In this document: positions 45,121 to 53,820 of the stretch, piece after piece | How positions within the stretch are numbered: the stretch's first letter is position 1 | Layout: each line of letters begins with the position of its first letter | Assembly: GCF_001653565.1 (NCBI RefSeq) | Contig: NZ_LYPB01000060.1 | Location: 1 to 64,000, forward strand | DNA length: 64,000 bases | Source of the DNA: Paenibacillus oryzisoli | Lineage (GTDB): Bacteria > Bacillota > Bacilli > Paenibacillales > NBRC-103111 | Direction of reading: 5' to 3' | Translations under genes and position numbers: made by a program | The notes under the pieces: model-generated | Told to the model about the DNA's origin: nothing | What the model saw: the letters and a program-made list of their open reading frames with translations, nothing else | Database searches by the model: none

Positions 45121-47031
45121 TTATGGATTCTCCTTATACTCAATCGTTAGCCCTTCAACATGACGTTTGCTCATCATCTTTCGCTTCTTTCGCGTGTCTG
45201 CCGATTCGAACACGATGTCCATATCGTAGTCTCCTTCCGGGTATAGCTTGCTGCGCTCGATATAGAGAGACAATCTCTTGCGGTTAATGAGCACTTTCTC
45301 TTTCTGGATTTGCACTGTAATATTTCCGCGATGGTCCGGCTCGCTGCAAATAATGCCTGTGCGGCGCAGCGCGTGCACCCATACGCAGTCGCCAATCGCG
45401 AATATCGGTATCGGCGCTCGCTCCCCTTTTTCTTTCAATGTGACTTTTACAGGAATTTCTTCTGTAACCGTTGTAGATATTGCAGGTGCTTCGGACGATC
45501 GTTGCGTCGCCTCGTATGTGATTTGCTTTGATCTCTCGATGAGCGCAAGAGGCATTCCGAGCTTTTGCGCGATATAGAAAGCATAAGAGGAGCCCGCTTG
45601 ACCAATTGTTAGCTTGTAAAGGGGCTCAAGCGTTTCGCTATCAAACTCCATACGCGCATTCTCGAAGCCGCGCGCAGCGTGAGCAAATTTCTTGATCTCG
45701 TTAAAATGAGTCGTAGCCATGACCGTTGCCCCGCGTTGGTACAGTTCCTCCAGCACTGCAATGGATAGGCCGATGCCTTCTCCGGGGTCGGTTCCTGAGG
45801 CAAGCTCGTCGAGAAGCACCAGCGACGATAGTCCGGCTTCCTTGAGAATGCCAATCACATTCTTGACATGCGAGGAAAATGTACTGAGCGAATTCTCGAG
45901 ACTTTGTCCGTCTCCGATATCGACCATAACGGATCTGTATACAGCAAATTCGCTTCCTTCTCCTACTGGAACGAGCAATCCCGACTGCACCATAAGTGTC
46001 AGCAGACCGACTGTTTTCAGCGAAACGGTTTTGCCTCCTGTATTAGGCCCTGTAATAACAAGTGAGCGGTAATTGTCACCGATGCGGATATCAAGTGGCA
46101 CGGAATGCCTGCCGAGCAGCGGATGACGGCCTCCCAGGATGGAGATCCGACCGCGATCGTTTAATGCGACCGTTCGACCGTCAAGTATTTTGGCGTATTT
46201 GGCCTTTGCGAACATAAAGTCGTAATGACCGATCGTTTCCAAATTGATAGAGATTTCATACTTATTGCTCTCAACCAGATCCGTGAGATCGCTTAGGACC
46301 CTTGTTTCCTCCGCGGCTTCCTCGGACTGCAGATGCATCAGTTCGACATACAGGTCAGCGATATCAGTCGGCTCAACGAATACAGTCTGACCGCTCGCTG
46401 ACTCGTCCAGCACGGCACCGCCAACTTGTTTGCGGTATTCCTTCTTCACGGACAACACGTACCGGCCACTTCTCGTCGAGACGACGCTTTCTTGTAAATA
46501 GCTGCGGTATTTGGACAAAGCCGTGTCGAGTTTCTTGCGAATGCGGTCGTCAAGGATGTTCATCTTCTTACGGATGCGAGACAAGGCGGCGCTCGCCTCA
46601 TTATCGACTTGACCATTGCGGATACAGCGCCGGATTTCGGCTAACAGTTCTCGCTGGTCGTAAAGGGATAGCGCATATGAGGCGATGCGCGGGGCGAAGG
46701 ATTCCTTCTTTATCATAAAGTTCTTAAGTTGCTGTGTACTTTCGATGAATCTGGCGAAGTGCATAAAGTCTTGTGGCGTAAAAATAAATCCTTTCCCGAA
46801 AGTGCCTATAAGCGGCTCAATGCCTTCAAGGGATGGGACGGGCACACTGGCACCATGGGCTATGACACTAACCGCTTCTTCGGTTTCTTGAAGTAGTGTC
46901 GTGACAAGGACCATCTCGATAGTTGGTTCCATATTGGCAATGTGGGCACGGCCCAAATAACTCATGGCAAAGTCGGCCAAACGCTGTTTCACGCGGTCAT
47001 ATTCCAAACGTTGATAAGTGGACTTGTTCAA
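45121..47031 (-). CDS. MutS2-like protein lacking the Smr domain
   Basis: This 636-residue MutS2-family ATPase starts with TTG at 47031, seven bases after AAAGGAGG; an ATG at 47079 lies inside the upstream terminator and is not used. It has the MutS core and clamp helices, Walker A TGPNTGGKT, Walker B LVLLDELASGTDPGEG and THFNEIK. After the ATPase comes a KOW-like segment (DCVWVHALRRTGII). The protein stops at HVEGLTIEYKENP, where full-length MutS2 (about 780 residues) continues into the Smr nuclease domain. MutS2 proteins act in recombination control and, in B. subtilis, in rescue of collided ribosomes. The leader region described separately suggests induction by translation stress. Confidence 0.85.
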   Translation of the reverse strand: MNKSTYQRLEYDRVKQRLADFAMSYLGRAHIANMEPTIEMVLVTTLLQETEEAVSVIAHGASVPVPSLEGIEPLIGTFGKGFIFTPQDFMHFARFIESTQQLKNFMIKKESFAPRIASYALSLYDQRELLAEIRRCIRNGQVDNEASAALSRIRKKMNILDDRIRKKLDTALSKYRSYLQESVVSTRSGRYVLSVKKEYRKQVGGAVLDESASGQTVFVEPTDIADLYVELMHLQSEEAAEETRVLSDLTDLVESNKYEISINLETIGHYDFMFAKAKYAKILDGRTVALNDRGRISILGGRHPLLGRHSVPLDIRIGDNYRSLVITGPNTGGKTVSLKTVGLLTLMVQSGLLVPVGEGSEFAVYRSVMVDIGDGQSLENSLSTFSSHVKNVIGILKEAGLSSLVLLDELASGTDPGEGIGLSIAVLEELYQRGATVMATTHFNEIKKFAHAARGFENARMEFDSETLEPLYKLTIGQAGSSYAFYIAQKLGMPLALIERSKQITYEATQRSSEAPAISTTVTEEIPVKVTLKEKGERAPIPIFAIGDCVWVHALRRTGIICSEPDHRGNITVQIQKEKVLINRKRLSLYIERSKLYPEGDYDMDIVFESADTRKKRKMMSKRHVEGLTIEYKENP

Positions 47032-47053
47032 ATGAATGCCTCCTTTTGGGTAC

Positions 47054-47096
47054 AAAAAAAAGCGGACTGGAAACAACAATCGTTTCCAGTCCGCTT
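47054..47096 (-). terminator. Intrinsic terminator inside the mutS2-like leader (attenuator)
   Basis: On the minus strand a 14-base perfect stem (47082-47095 against 47061-47074, AGCGGACTGGAAAC and its complement) with a seven-base loop is followed by seven U (47060-47054). It ends only 23 bases before the TTG start and lies downstream of the promoter and leader ORF, so it can only act on mutS2-like transcription. A competing weaker pairing of GTTTCTCC (just upstream) with GGA and GAAAC of the stem is possible. Confidence 0.85.
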
Positions 47097-47110
47097 AGGG
47101 AGAAACTGAT

Positions 47111-47246
47111 GTTCTTAACAGCATCAATATGCAACCTGCCAATAGAGAACGACAAAACAAACCTGTCCATTTGAACGGTTCACTCGCGTACGCCAAGCAA
47201 AACAGATTGCACTATGAAATTGCTAGTTAAGAACGACCTCAGACAT
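47111..47246 (-). promoter_or_regulatory. Leader RNA with long-range pairing, putative ribosome-mediated attenuator
   Basis: In the minus-strand RNA the last codons of a seven-codon ORF (GTTCTTAAC, 47234-47226) are perfectly complementary to GTTAAGAAC at 47119-47111. A second nine-base pairing (TGCAATCTG, 47211-47203, with CAGGTTGCA, 47138-47130, one G-U) nests inside. A ribosome stalled on the short ORF would break the outer helix and could change the fold next to the terminator. This is the arrangement known for antibiotic-inducible leaders; no Rfam family is recognised. Confidence 0.65.
47223..47246 (-). CDS. Seven-residue leader peptide MSEVVLN
   Basis: ATG at 47246, six codons and TAG. 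AAAGGAGAG (47261-47253) is six bases upstream, a full-strength ribosome binding site for such a short frame. It lies about 30 bases downstream of a -10 TATACT (minus strand, 47283-47278) and about 190 bases before the mutS2-like start. Its last codons are one arm of the leader RNA helix. Confidence 0.6.
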   Translation of the reverse strand: MSEVVLN

Positions 47247-47476
47247 TAGAATCTCTCCTTTGTATTACTCTACGGCTAGTATACCCTTATCATATGTGAG
47301 TCCAGTCTGGAAATCTTGGGAGAAATTAGCTTAAGTTAAACTTTCCGGGAGAAAAATAAAAGTCGGAAAAGTAATGAAACTCCACTGGTAATTAACTTCC
47401 ATTCCCCTTTCAATCCGGATACGCTTTAAGGTGAAGTCTTCGCTCCAAACTACACTTTCGAACGGTTGGTGAGAGC
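47247..47476. other. Divergent promoter region of the mutS2-like and AraC genes
   Basis: The minus-strand -10 TATACT (47283-47278) for the mutS2-like leader is the only clear element; its -35 is weak (GGACT-like about 16 bases upstream). The rest, up to the ATG at 47477, is AT-rich without recognised elements and presumably carries the promoter of the AraC-type regulator. Confidence 0.4.
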
Positions 47477-49822
47477 ATGTTCCGAGCAATGAAAGAAGGG
47501 CTGGCAAGAACCTTAAGCAAAACGATTGGTGGACAAGGTCGCTTTTATAAAAAGAGTCTAATTACGATCTTCATCGTATCGGGTATTCCTGGGCTGTTGA
47601 TGGGGGTGCTCGTGTATTGGATGGCTGGTGGGCGAGTGGAGAGTGAGCTACTTCAACTGCATTATCGGCAAATTGAACAACGATCGCAAAATATTGATGA
47701 CCAGTTAGGGAATCTGGAGCTGTTGTTATCCCATTGGGCCTTCGATAATAAATTTGACTATAGCCTAGACGGCTTTGACTTTGTAAGGAATTTCGAAAGG
47801 ACGCAGGATATTACCAGAACATTGGTTGCCATGCAAGGCTCCAATGCGATGGTGAAGCATGCTGAACTTTACGTAGGTGGAACAAGCTCTGTGCTGTTCA
47901 ATCCGGAATATATGAAGATAGATGATCGAACAGCTGCCATAGCTTCCCGATATAATCCGCTCATCCACGGTCAAAATACGACCTACTGGACGCAATGGTC
48001 CTTTGATTCGAATCGCCCTGATAACAAAGATTTAACGCTGGTTCATCAAGTCCCTGGTGGAAGTTTGAAACCATTCGGAGTGCTGGTATTCCGTTTTGAT
48101 AACCAGAAGGTGGCCAATATGCTCAACACGCTGACGCCATATGATGGCGGGGAGACGTTTCTGATTCAGAATGCTGGAGAACTGTTCGTTTCAGCAAATG
48201 GAAACACGAGTGCATCACCGTTTGTAAGCGCTCTTCGTGACAAAATTGCCTCATTAGCAAGCAATAAGGGTTCTTTTTTTATGGAGTGGGAAGATTCTAC
48301 CTATACAGTATCCTACGGTAGCTTGGCGCGAATCGCGGAAGATTGGACCTATGTATCCGCATCGCCGATATCAAGCATCACATCACCGGTCGTCTTCATC
48401 TCCAAGCTGATTATCACAGTAAGCCTAGCGGTATTGCTGCTTGCAGCTATTCTCGCATGGCTAGCATCACGGCGCATTTATTTACCTGTCAAAAGGCTTG
48501 TAGTCATGCTAGGTGGCAGTGTGGCTCACCATGAACATGGGGACGAGTTCACCTTATTGGAGTCGAAGTGGACGAATCTGCATAACGAAAGTCAAGAACT
48601 GAATACGAAGCTGACGGAACAGCTGCCGCACCTGAAAGACAGCTTTCTTCACCAACTGCTGCAAGGCTATTTGAATGCGTATTCAGAGGATGATCTGCGT
48701 CATCGGATGGAGCGCTTTCAGTGGGACGTGAAGCAGAAACAATTCGTTGTCCTCTATGTTCAATTAATTGGGATGACGAGCATGGAGGGGAACTTTCGAC
48801 TAGGTGAAGAAGGGCTAGTTACTTTTGCGGCCGTGAATATGATTGATGAGCTGGCAGCGCAGTATTTTGAACAGAGACACACACTTAACTTTCACGATTT
48901 AACAGCGGGTATTCTTCTTATCCTGCCGGAGAATCAATCCTATAGTGATGCCACTCAAGCTTTTTGTGATGATTTGAAACAGTCGATTAACCGTATTTTG
49001 AAAATGCGCATGACCATGGCGATCAGCCGGCCAGTTTCGCTAATTTCGGATGTTCCGATTGCATTTGAACGAGCGAAACAAGCAGTTAGCTATCGCTATT
49101 TTGAGAATGTGAATCAGATTATCGATATGGAGCATGACAATTACGTAGGAGATGAAGACATGGAATTGCAATATCCATTTACACAGGAGCGGGAGCTCAT
49201 ACAGGCTTTACGGACAGGGAAAGAAGGGGAAGCAAGCGAGTTGCTGGTGTCTTTCCTGGAGGTTTTATCATGCAAAGGTGCCAAAGAAATTGAAGTTCAG
49301 CAAGGGATGCTGCATTTGCTTGGGAATGTTCAGCACGCCATCATGGTGTCCGGTATTAATCCGAATCGTCTTTTCAAAGGCGCGAACTTATATGAACAGC
49401 TATCCCAGATTCGAGAGTCTACGAGAATTCTTGCTTGGTTTCAGGATAAAGTGCTCAGCCCCTTCATGAGGGAAATGTCCGGTCGTTCGGACGCGCAAGT
49501 GAAACGGATGATTGAGCAAGCAATGATATATTTGCAAAATAATTATAGACAAGATATTTCGCTTGATAATTGTGCGGAGCATACAGGGACGAATCCATTT
49601 TTTCTAAGCAGATCCTTTAAGCAAGTGACTGGTAAAAACTTTATTGATTACCTGACGGAGCTGCGCATGGACAAAGCGAAAGAATTGCTCAGAGATTCGG
49701 AAATGCGAATCAACGATGTTGCCGATCAGGTGGGATACCAGCATACGTATTTCAATCGGATTTTCAAAAAACTAGAAGGCATGACGCCAACGCGCTATCG
49801 TGAGCATAGTCGATCTTCTTAA
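47477..49822 (+). CDS. Membrane-bound AraC-family regulator
   Basis: This 781-residue regulator has transmembrane helices at about 28-50 and 305-330 enclosing an extracytoplasmic sensing domain of about 250 residues, then a cytoplasmic region of about 340 residues and a C-terminal AraC double helix-turn-helix (CAEHTGTNPFFLSRSFKQVTG split over two helices; QVGYQHTYFNRIFKKLEGMTP). No receiver or kinase domain is present, so signal detection and DNA binding are in one chain, as known for Paenibacillus regulators of plant-polysaccharide genes. It precedes the rhamnogalacturonan genes by 123 bp and probably controls them. Confidence 0.88.
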   Translation: MFRAMKEGLARTLSKTIGGQGRFYKKSLITIFIVSGIPGLLMGVLVYWMAGGRVESELLQLHYRQIEQRSQNIDDQLGNLELLLSHWAFDNKFDYSLDGFDFVRNFERTQDITRTLVAMQGSNAMVKHAELYVGGTSSVLFNPEYMKIDDRTAAIASRYNPLIHGQNTTYWTQWSFDSNRPDNKDLTLVHQVPGGSLKPFGVLVFRFDNQKVANMLNTLTPYDGGETFLIQNAGELFVSANGNTSASPFVSALRDKIASLASNKGSFFMEWEDSTYTVSYGSLARIAEDWTYVSASPISSITSPVVFISKLIITVSLAVLLLAAILAWLASRRIYLPVKRLVVMLGGSVAHHEHGDEFTLLESKWTNLHNESQELNTKLTEQLPHLKDSFLHQLLQGYLNAYSEDDLRHRMERFQWDVKQKQFVVLYVQLIGMTSMEGNFRLGEEGLVTFAAVNMIDELAAQYFEQRHTLNFHDLTAGILLILPENQSYSDATQAFCDDLKQSINRILKMRMTMAISRPVSLISDVPIAFERAKQAVSYRYFENVNQIIDMEHDNYVGDEDMELQYPFTQERELIQALRTGKEGEASELLVSFLEVLSCKGAKEIEVQQGMLHLLGNVQHAIMVSGINPNRLFKGANLYEQLSQIRESTRILAWFQDKVLSPFMREMSGRSDAQVKRMIEQAMIYLQNNYRQDISLDNCAEHTGTNPFFLSRSFKQVTGKNFIDYLTELRMDKAKELLRDSEMRINDVADQVGYQHTYFNRIFKKLEGMTPTRYREHSRSS

Positions 49823-49945
49823 CAATAAAGTATGAGTCCGCCAAAAAAGTGCAAACCGTCTCATCACGGAATGGCAATAATGTCTGCTTGTTCGCAAGTG
49901 CTCCTCTTACTACAATAGGGCTACATGTGAAAAGGAGATGATCGC

Positions 49946-52510
49946 TTGGCTTCGGATCTGGCAATTAAGCTGAATTGGTTGAACAAAGAGGCGTCAAAGC
50001 CTGTAGGGATAACGTGGGGAATACCTTGGCGCGAAGGTGAACTTAGACGTGATGAATCGTTACGTTTGGAAACGGATGGGGGTAATAGTGCTGTACCCGT
50101 ACAAAGTTGGCCGACTGCTTACTGGCCGGATGGCAGTGTGAAGTGGTCTGCCCATGCGGCAACTCTTTCCGGATTAGATGGGAATTGTGCCATTCGCAAA
50201 GGTAATGGACCTGATCCGGTTTATCGTGTGACTGTAACCGAAACTGACGATACCATAACGCTCGATACAGGCGTCATGCAATGTATAATAGGCAAACAAG
50301 GAAAACAGTGGCTTCGCAGTATCGTTCGTGAGGGCAACGAGATATGCAGCGGCGGCGTGCTGATCGGCTTGATGGAAGAACTGAGCGAAACGTCAGGTGT
50401 TCGGATAAGTCGCGAGGAAACTTTCGAAAGCTGTATCTTACGCGCCGTTGTTGAACAAAACGGACCGATTCGAGCTGTCGTTAAGCTAGACGGCAGGTTA
50501 CGCTCATCGACGGGAATAAGAGAGTGGCTGCCTTTTTCACTGCGAATGTATGTGTATGCAGGGCAGGAGACGATTAAACTCGTCCATACGTTTCATTATG
50601 ATGGAAATCCCCATGAGGATTTCATTAAAGGCTTAGGCATTCGCTTCACGGTGCCGATGAGAGGTGCCCAATACAATCGACATATCCGTTTGGCAGGGGA
50701 TCGGGGATATTTCAGCGAATCACCCAAAACGTTACATACGCGTCGAACCAAAGGAAAGTATAGGGAGCTATTTGAAAGTCAAACGGCAGGTGAGTTAACC
50801 GTATTCGACCCCGCAGAGGATGGGTATTTCCTAGGGCTGTTGGATGATTCGGCAACATGGGATAGCTTCAAACTCGTACAAGATTCATCCGAGCATTATC
50901 GGATATGGAAACGGACGAAGACAGGTTGCAGCTGGGTCAAAGTGACAGACGGTGCGCGCGCTGGCGGGCTAGGCTATGTCGGCGGCGAAGGCGGCGGCTT
51001 AGCGGTGGGGTTGCGTCATTTCTGGGAGAAGCATCCATCTAGCTTGGAGGTACACGGTACAGCGGGGGCGGAGGCTACATTTACGGTCTGGCTGTGGTCA
51101 CCCGATGGGACAGCGATGGATCTTCGTCATTATGATACAGAAACACACGTGGAATCTTCGTATGAAGGGGCCGAGGAATTGCGTGCTACACCATATGGTA
51201 TAGCAAATACGAGTGAATTGATGCTGTGGTGTACGCATGAAACGCCGGATGCAGCGCTTTTGGTGCATATGCAGGAAGAAGTGCACAATCCCTCGTTACT
51301 CATTTGCGAGCCTGCGTATTATCACGAATCGAGGGCTTTCGGCTACTGGAGTTTACCAGACCGTAGTCATGCAGTGAAAGCGCAGTTGGAAAGTCGGTTG
51401 GATGGCATTATTACCTTTTATCAAGATGAAGTTGAGCAACGGAAGTGGTACGGTTTCTGGGATTATGGCGATTTCATGCATAGTTATGACCCAGTAAGGC
51501 ATGTATGGAATTATGATTTAGGTGGCTGTGCCTGGCAAAATACAGAACTAGCACCAAACATGTGGCTTTGGGTTATGTTCCTTCGTACGGGGCGAGCGGA
51601 TATCTTCCGGATGGCAGAAGCGATGACTCGGCACACGAGCGAAGTTGACTTGTACCATTTCGGTGAATACGCGGGACTCGGCTCCAGGCATAATGTGGTT
51701 CATTGGGGCTGCGGCTGCAAGGAAGCTCGTATTGGGATGGCGGGCTTGCATCGGTACTTCTACTATTTGACTGCCGATGAGCGGATCGGAGACATCATGG
51801 ATGAAGTGCGTGATTCGGATTTCACGACGGTGAACCTGGATCCGATGCGTGCTTATTTTCCGAAGGATGAACATCCTACGCATATCCGTGTAGGGCCGGA
51901 TTGGGCGGCTTTTAGCTCGAATTGGATGACGCGTTGGGAGCGTTATGAGGATACCTCTTATCGGGACAAAATCTTGGTGGGCATCAACTGTATTAAGGAC
52001 GCCAACTATGGTCTAATCTCAGGACCAACTTATGGATATGATCCCAAAACAGGTGTCCTTTCGCCACTTGGTGACGATAACTGGGGCAGACATTTGGCCA
52101 TATGTATGGGAGGCCCGCAGGTATGGTTTGAGCTTGCTGGTATGCTGAAGGACCCTGAATGGGAAAACATGATGGCGGAGCTCGGCGTCTATTATAACCA
52201 AACACAAGAGGAGAAGGATAAGCTGACCAATGGTCAGATATCCACGAAAAATTTCGAGCATCCTGTGCTCAGTGCAGCGATTACGGCGTATGGCGCATTT
52301 TATAAAAGGGATGATGCGACCGCAGAAAAGTGTTGGACTATTTTACTCGGAAACGCGTTTGCTAAGGTTGATCTTCAGCAGGAGGCTTCCATTGTCGCGC
52401 ACGTGGATACCTTGCAAGAGATCGATTGGATGAATACGAATGAGGCCGCACAGTGGTCCTTGAATACGATTATTGCACTTGAGCTTATATCAGATTGGTT
52501 ACCCCAATAG
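49946..52510 (+). CDS. Exo-rhamnogalacturonan lyase-like protein (YetA/PcRGLX type)
   Basis: This 854-residue protein starts with TTG at 49946 after AAAAGGAGATG. The N-terminal beta domain with PVQSWPTAYWPDGSVKWSAH (about 50-70) and the helical C-terminal half with HNVVHWGCGCKEARIGMAGL resemble the YetA family, whose fungal member PcRGLX is a PL26 exo-rhamnogalacturonan lyase and whose B. subtilis member lies in the rhamnogalacturonan region. No signal peptide is seen, so it acts on imported oligosaccharides. Family assignment is by recognition of the overall pattern; catalytic residues were not verified. It is the first gene of a three-gene run. Confidence 0.65.
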   Translation: MASDLAIKLNWLNKEASKPVGITWGIPWREGELRRDESLRLETDGGNSAVPVQSWPTAYWPDGSVKWSAHAATLSGLDGNCAIRKGNGPDPVYRVTVTETDDTITLDTGVMQCIIGKQGKQWLRSIVREGNEICSGGVLIGLMEELSETSGVRISREETFESCILRAVVEQNGPIRAVVKLDGRLRSSTGIREWLPFSLRMYVYAGQETIKLVHTFHYDGNPHEDFIKGLGIRFTVPMRGAQYNRHIRLAGDRGYFSESPKTLHTRRTKGKYRELFESQTAGELTVFDPAEDGYFLGLLDDSATWDSFKLVQDSSEHYRIWKRTKTGCSWVKVTDGARAGGLGYVGGEGGGLAVGLRHFWEKHPSSLEVHGTAGAEATFTVWLWSPDGTAMDLRHYDTETHVESSYEGAEELRATPYGIANTSELMLWCTHETPDAALLVHMQEEVHNPSLLICEPAYYHESRAFGYWSLPDRSHAVKAQLESRLDGIITFYQDEVEQRKWYGFWDYGDFMHSYDPVRHVWNYDLGGCAWQNTELAPNMWLWVMFLRTGRADIFRMAEAMTRHTSEVDLYHFGEYAGLGSRHNVVHWGCGCKEARIGMAGLHRYFYYLTADERIGDIMDEVRDSDFTTVNLDPMRAYFPKDEHPTHIRVGPDWAAFSSNWMTRWERYEDTSYRDKILVGINCIKDANYGLISGPTYGYDPKTGVLSPLGDDNWGRHLAICMGGPQVWFELAGMLKDPEWENMMAELGVYYNQTQEEKDKLTNGQISTKNFEHPVLSAAITAYGAFYKRDDATAEKCWTILLGNAFAKVDLQQEASIVAHVDTLQEIDWMNTNEAAQWSLNTIIALELISDWLPQ

Positions 52511-52533
52511 ACGAAATTGAGGAGAGATGAGCT

Positions 52534-53802
52534 GTGGGACGTACGTGCAAGGAGCCTTATCTATTAGGTACGTTAGATATTCGTTCGGCGGGTCCGCGTT
52601 GTAAAATGCTTCTAGGCGACCTGAACGGTGACGGTCGCATGGAGATGCTGCTAGTGCATCCTGACAATCGGCAGGATGTTCGCTATATTCCCCATCAGGT
52701 GCAATGCCTGACGGCCTTTGATCTAGAGGGCAATCTGCTGTGGCAGACAGGCAAGCCAGATGCGAATGCAGGAAGTGCAGGATCAGACTATCCCGCACAG
52801 ATTGCTGACATCGACGGCGATGGTCGCTTAGAGGTACTATGTGTGATGGATGGGCGGTTTCTCATCCTGGATGGGGCGAGTGGCGAGGTAAAGAATTCTT
52901 ATGGGCTGCCGCATGAACATGCCCATGATTGCATTATTGTAGCGAATTTGACGGGTGGGGCATTTGCCAGTGACATTATTCTCAAAGACCGTTATCACAC
53001 GATGTGGGCGATGGATCGTCATTTTAATCTACTCTGGACACATCATGGTAACCCTGGGCATTTCCCATGGGTTTATGATTTGGATGGTGACGGGAAAGAC
53101 GAGGTCATGGCTGGTTATGATCTCTTGGATCATGATGGTCAGAAACTGTGGAGCTGCAAAGATCTTGAGGATCATGCCGACTGTATCTGGGTCGGGGATG
53201 TGAATGGAGATGGTCATCCTGAACTTGTGATCGGCGGCAGTGTTACGGTAATGTATGACCGCTTCGGGAAAGAACTGTGGCGCTATGAAGGATCTATTGA
53301 ATCGCAGCATATTGCCTTGGGGAGATTCCGCATAGATAAACCAGGGTTGCAGATTGCAGGATTGGATCGAATTGTCCGTGAGGATGACGGAAAGGGATTG
53401 AAGGGGAAGGATGGTTTGTTTTTGCTGGACTGCGAAGGTGTTGAGATTTGGAAGGAAGACCGTCAAACAGACGGCTGGCTGACGATTATTGAGCCGATCC
53501 GTGGCTGGGAAGCCGACTCCGCAGATCTGATACTGGCCTATCGCAGAGGCGGCGGTGTCTGGCCATCCTTATATGATGGTGAGATGAACGTTGTTGTTGA
53601 ATTTCCGCTAAATGGATATGCTGTACATGCCGATGTATGTGGTAGCGGAACAGAGCAAGTGATTATTTATAATGACGACACAGCCGCCATTTATGCTTGT
53701 AAACCGCTTGTACTGAGCGATGGACGATCCGGCAGAGCATTGCCGCAGCCCAAACGCTTGTCTAGCTCAACCTTATATCCTGGCGGTGAAATTCCGTTAT
53801 GA
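52534..53802 (+). CDS. FG-GAP/rhamnogalacturonan-lyase-like beta-propeller protein
   Basis: This 422-residue protein starts with GTG after TTGAGGAGAGA. It contains repeated calcium-binding FG-GAP/VCBS-type motifs: LLGDLNGDGRMEML, QIADIDGDGRLEVL, WVYDLDGDGKDEVM and WVGDVNGDGHPELV, spaced 50-100 residues. This matches the eight-bladed propeller of PL11 rhamnogalacturonan lyases such as YesW/YesX, but it lacks their N-terminal beta domain and signal peptide (YesW is about 620 residues). It could be an intracellular PL11-type exolyase or an uncatalytic propeller. It lies 23 bp after the YetA-like gene and 18 bp before the esterase gene. Confidence 0.6.
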   Translation: MGRTCKEPYLLGTLDIRSAGPRCKMLLGDLNGDGRMEMLLVHPDNRQDVRYIPHQVQCLTAFDLEGNLLWQTGKPDANAGSAGSDYPAQIADIDGDGRLEVLCVMDGRFLILDGASGEVKNSYGLPHEHAHDCIIVANLTGGAFASDIILKDRYHTMWAMDRHFNLLWTHHGNPGHFPWVYDLDGDGKDEVMAGYDLLDHDGQKLWSCKDLEDHADCIWVGDVNGDGHPELVIGGSVTVMYDRFGKELWRYEGSIESQHIALGRFRIDKPGLQIAGLDRIVREDDGKGLKGKDGLFLLDCEGVEIWKEDRQTDGWLTIIEPIRGWEADSADLILAYRRGGGVWPSLYDGEMNVVVEFPLNGYAVHADVCGSGTEQVIIYNDDTAAIYACKPLVLSDGRSGRALPQPKRLSSSTLYPGGEIPL

Positions 53803-53820
53803 AGAGAAAGGATTTTTACG

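Noticed and set aside
45121-47031. MutS mismatch-repair protein
   Set aside because: The order of domains, the lack of an N-terminal mismatch-recognition domain and the KOW-like tail fit MutS2, not MutS1.
47032-47079. Upstream ATG start for the mutS2-like gene
   Set aside because: It would start inside the terminator stem; the TTG at 47031 has a perfect AAAGGAGG at the right distance.
47051-47246. T-box or amino-acid riboswitch in the mutS2-like leader
   Set aside because: No T-box sequence, specifier loop or other known riboswitch core was seen; the short ORF with complementary arm fits translation-based attenuation better.
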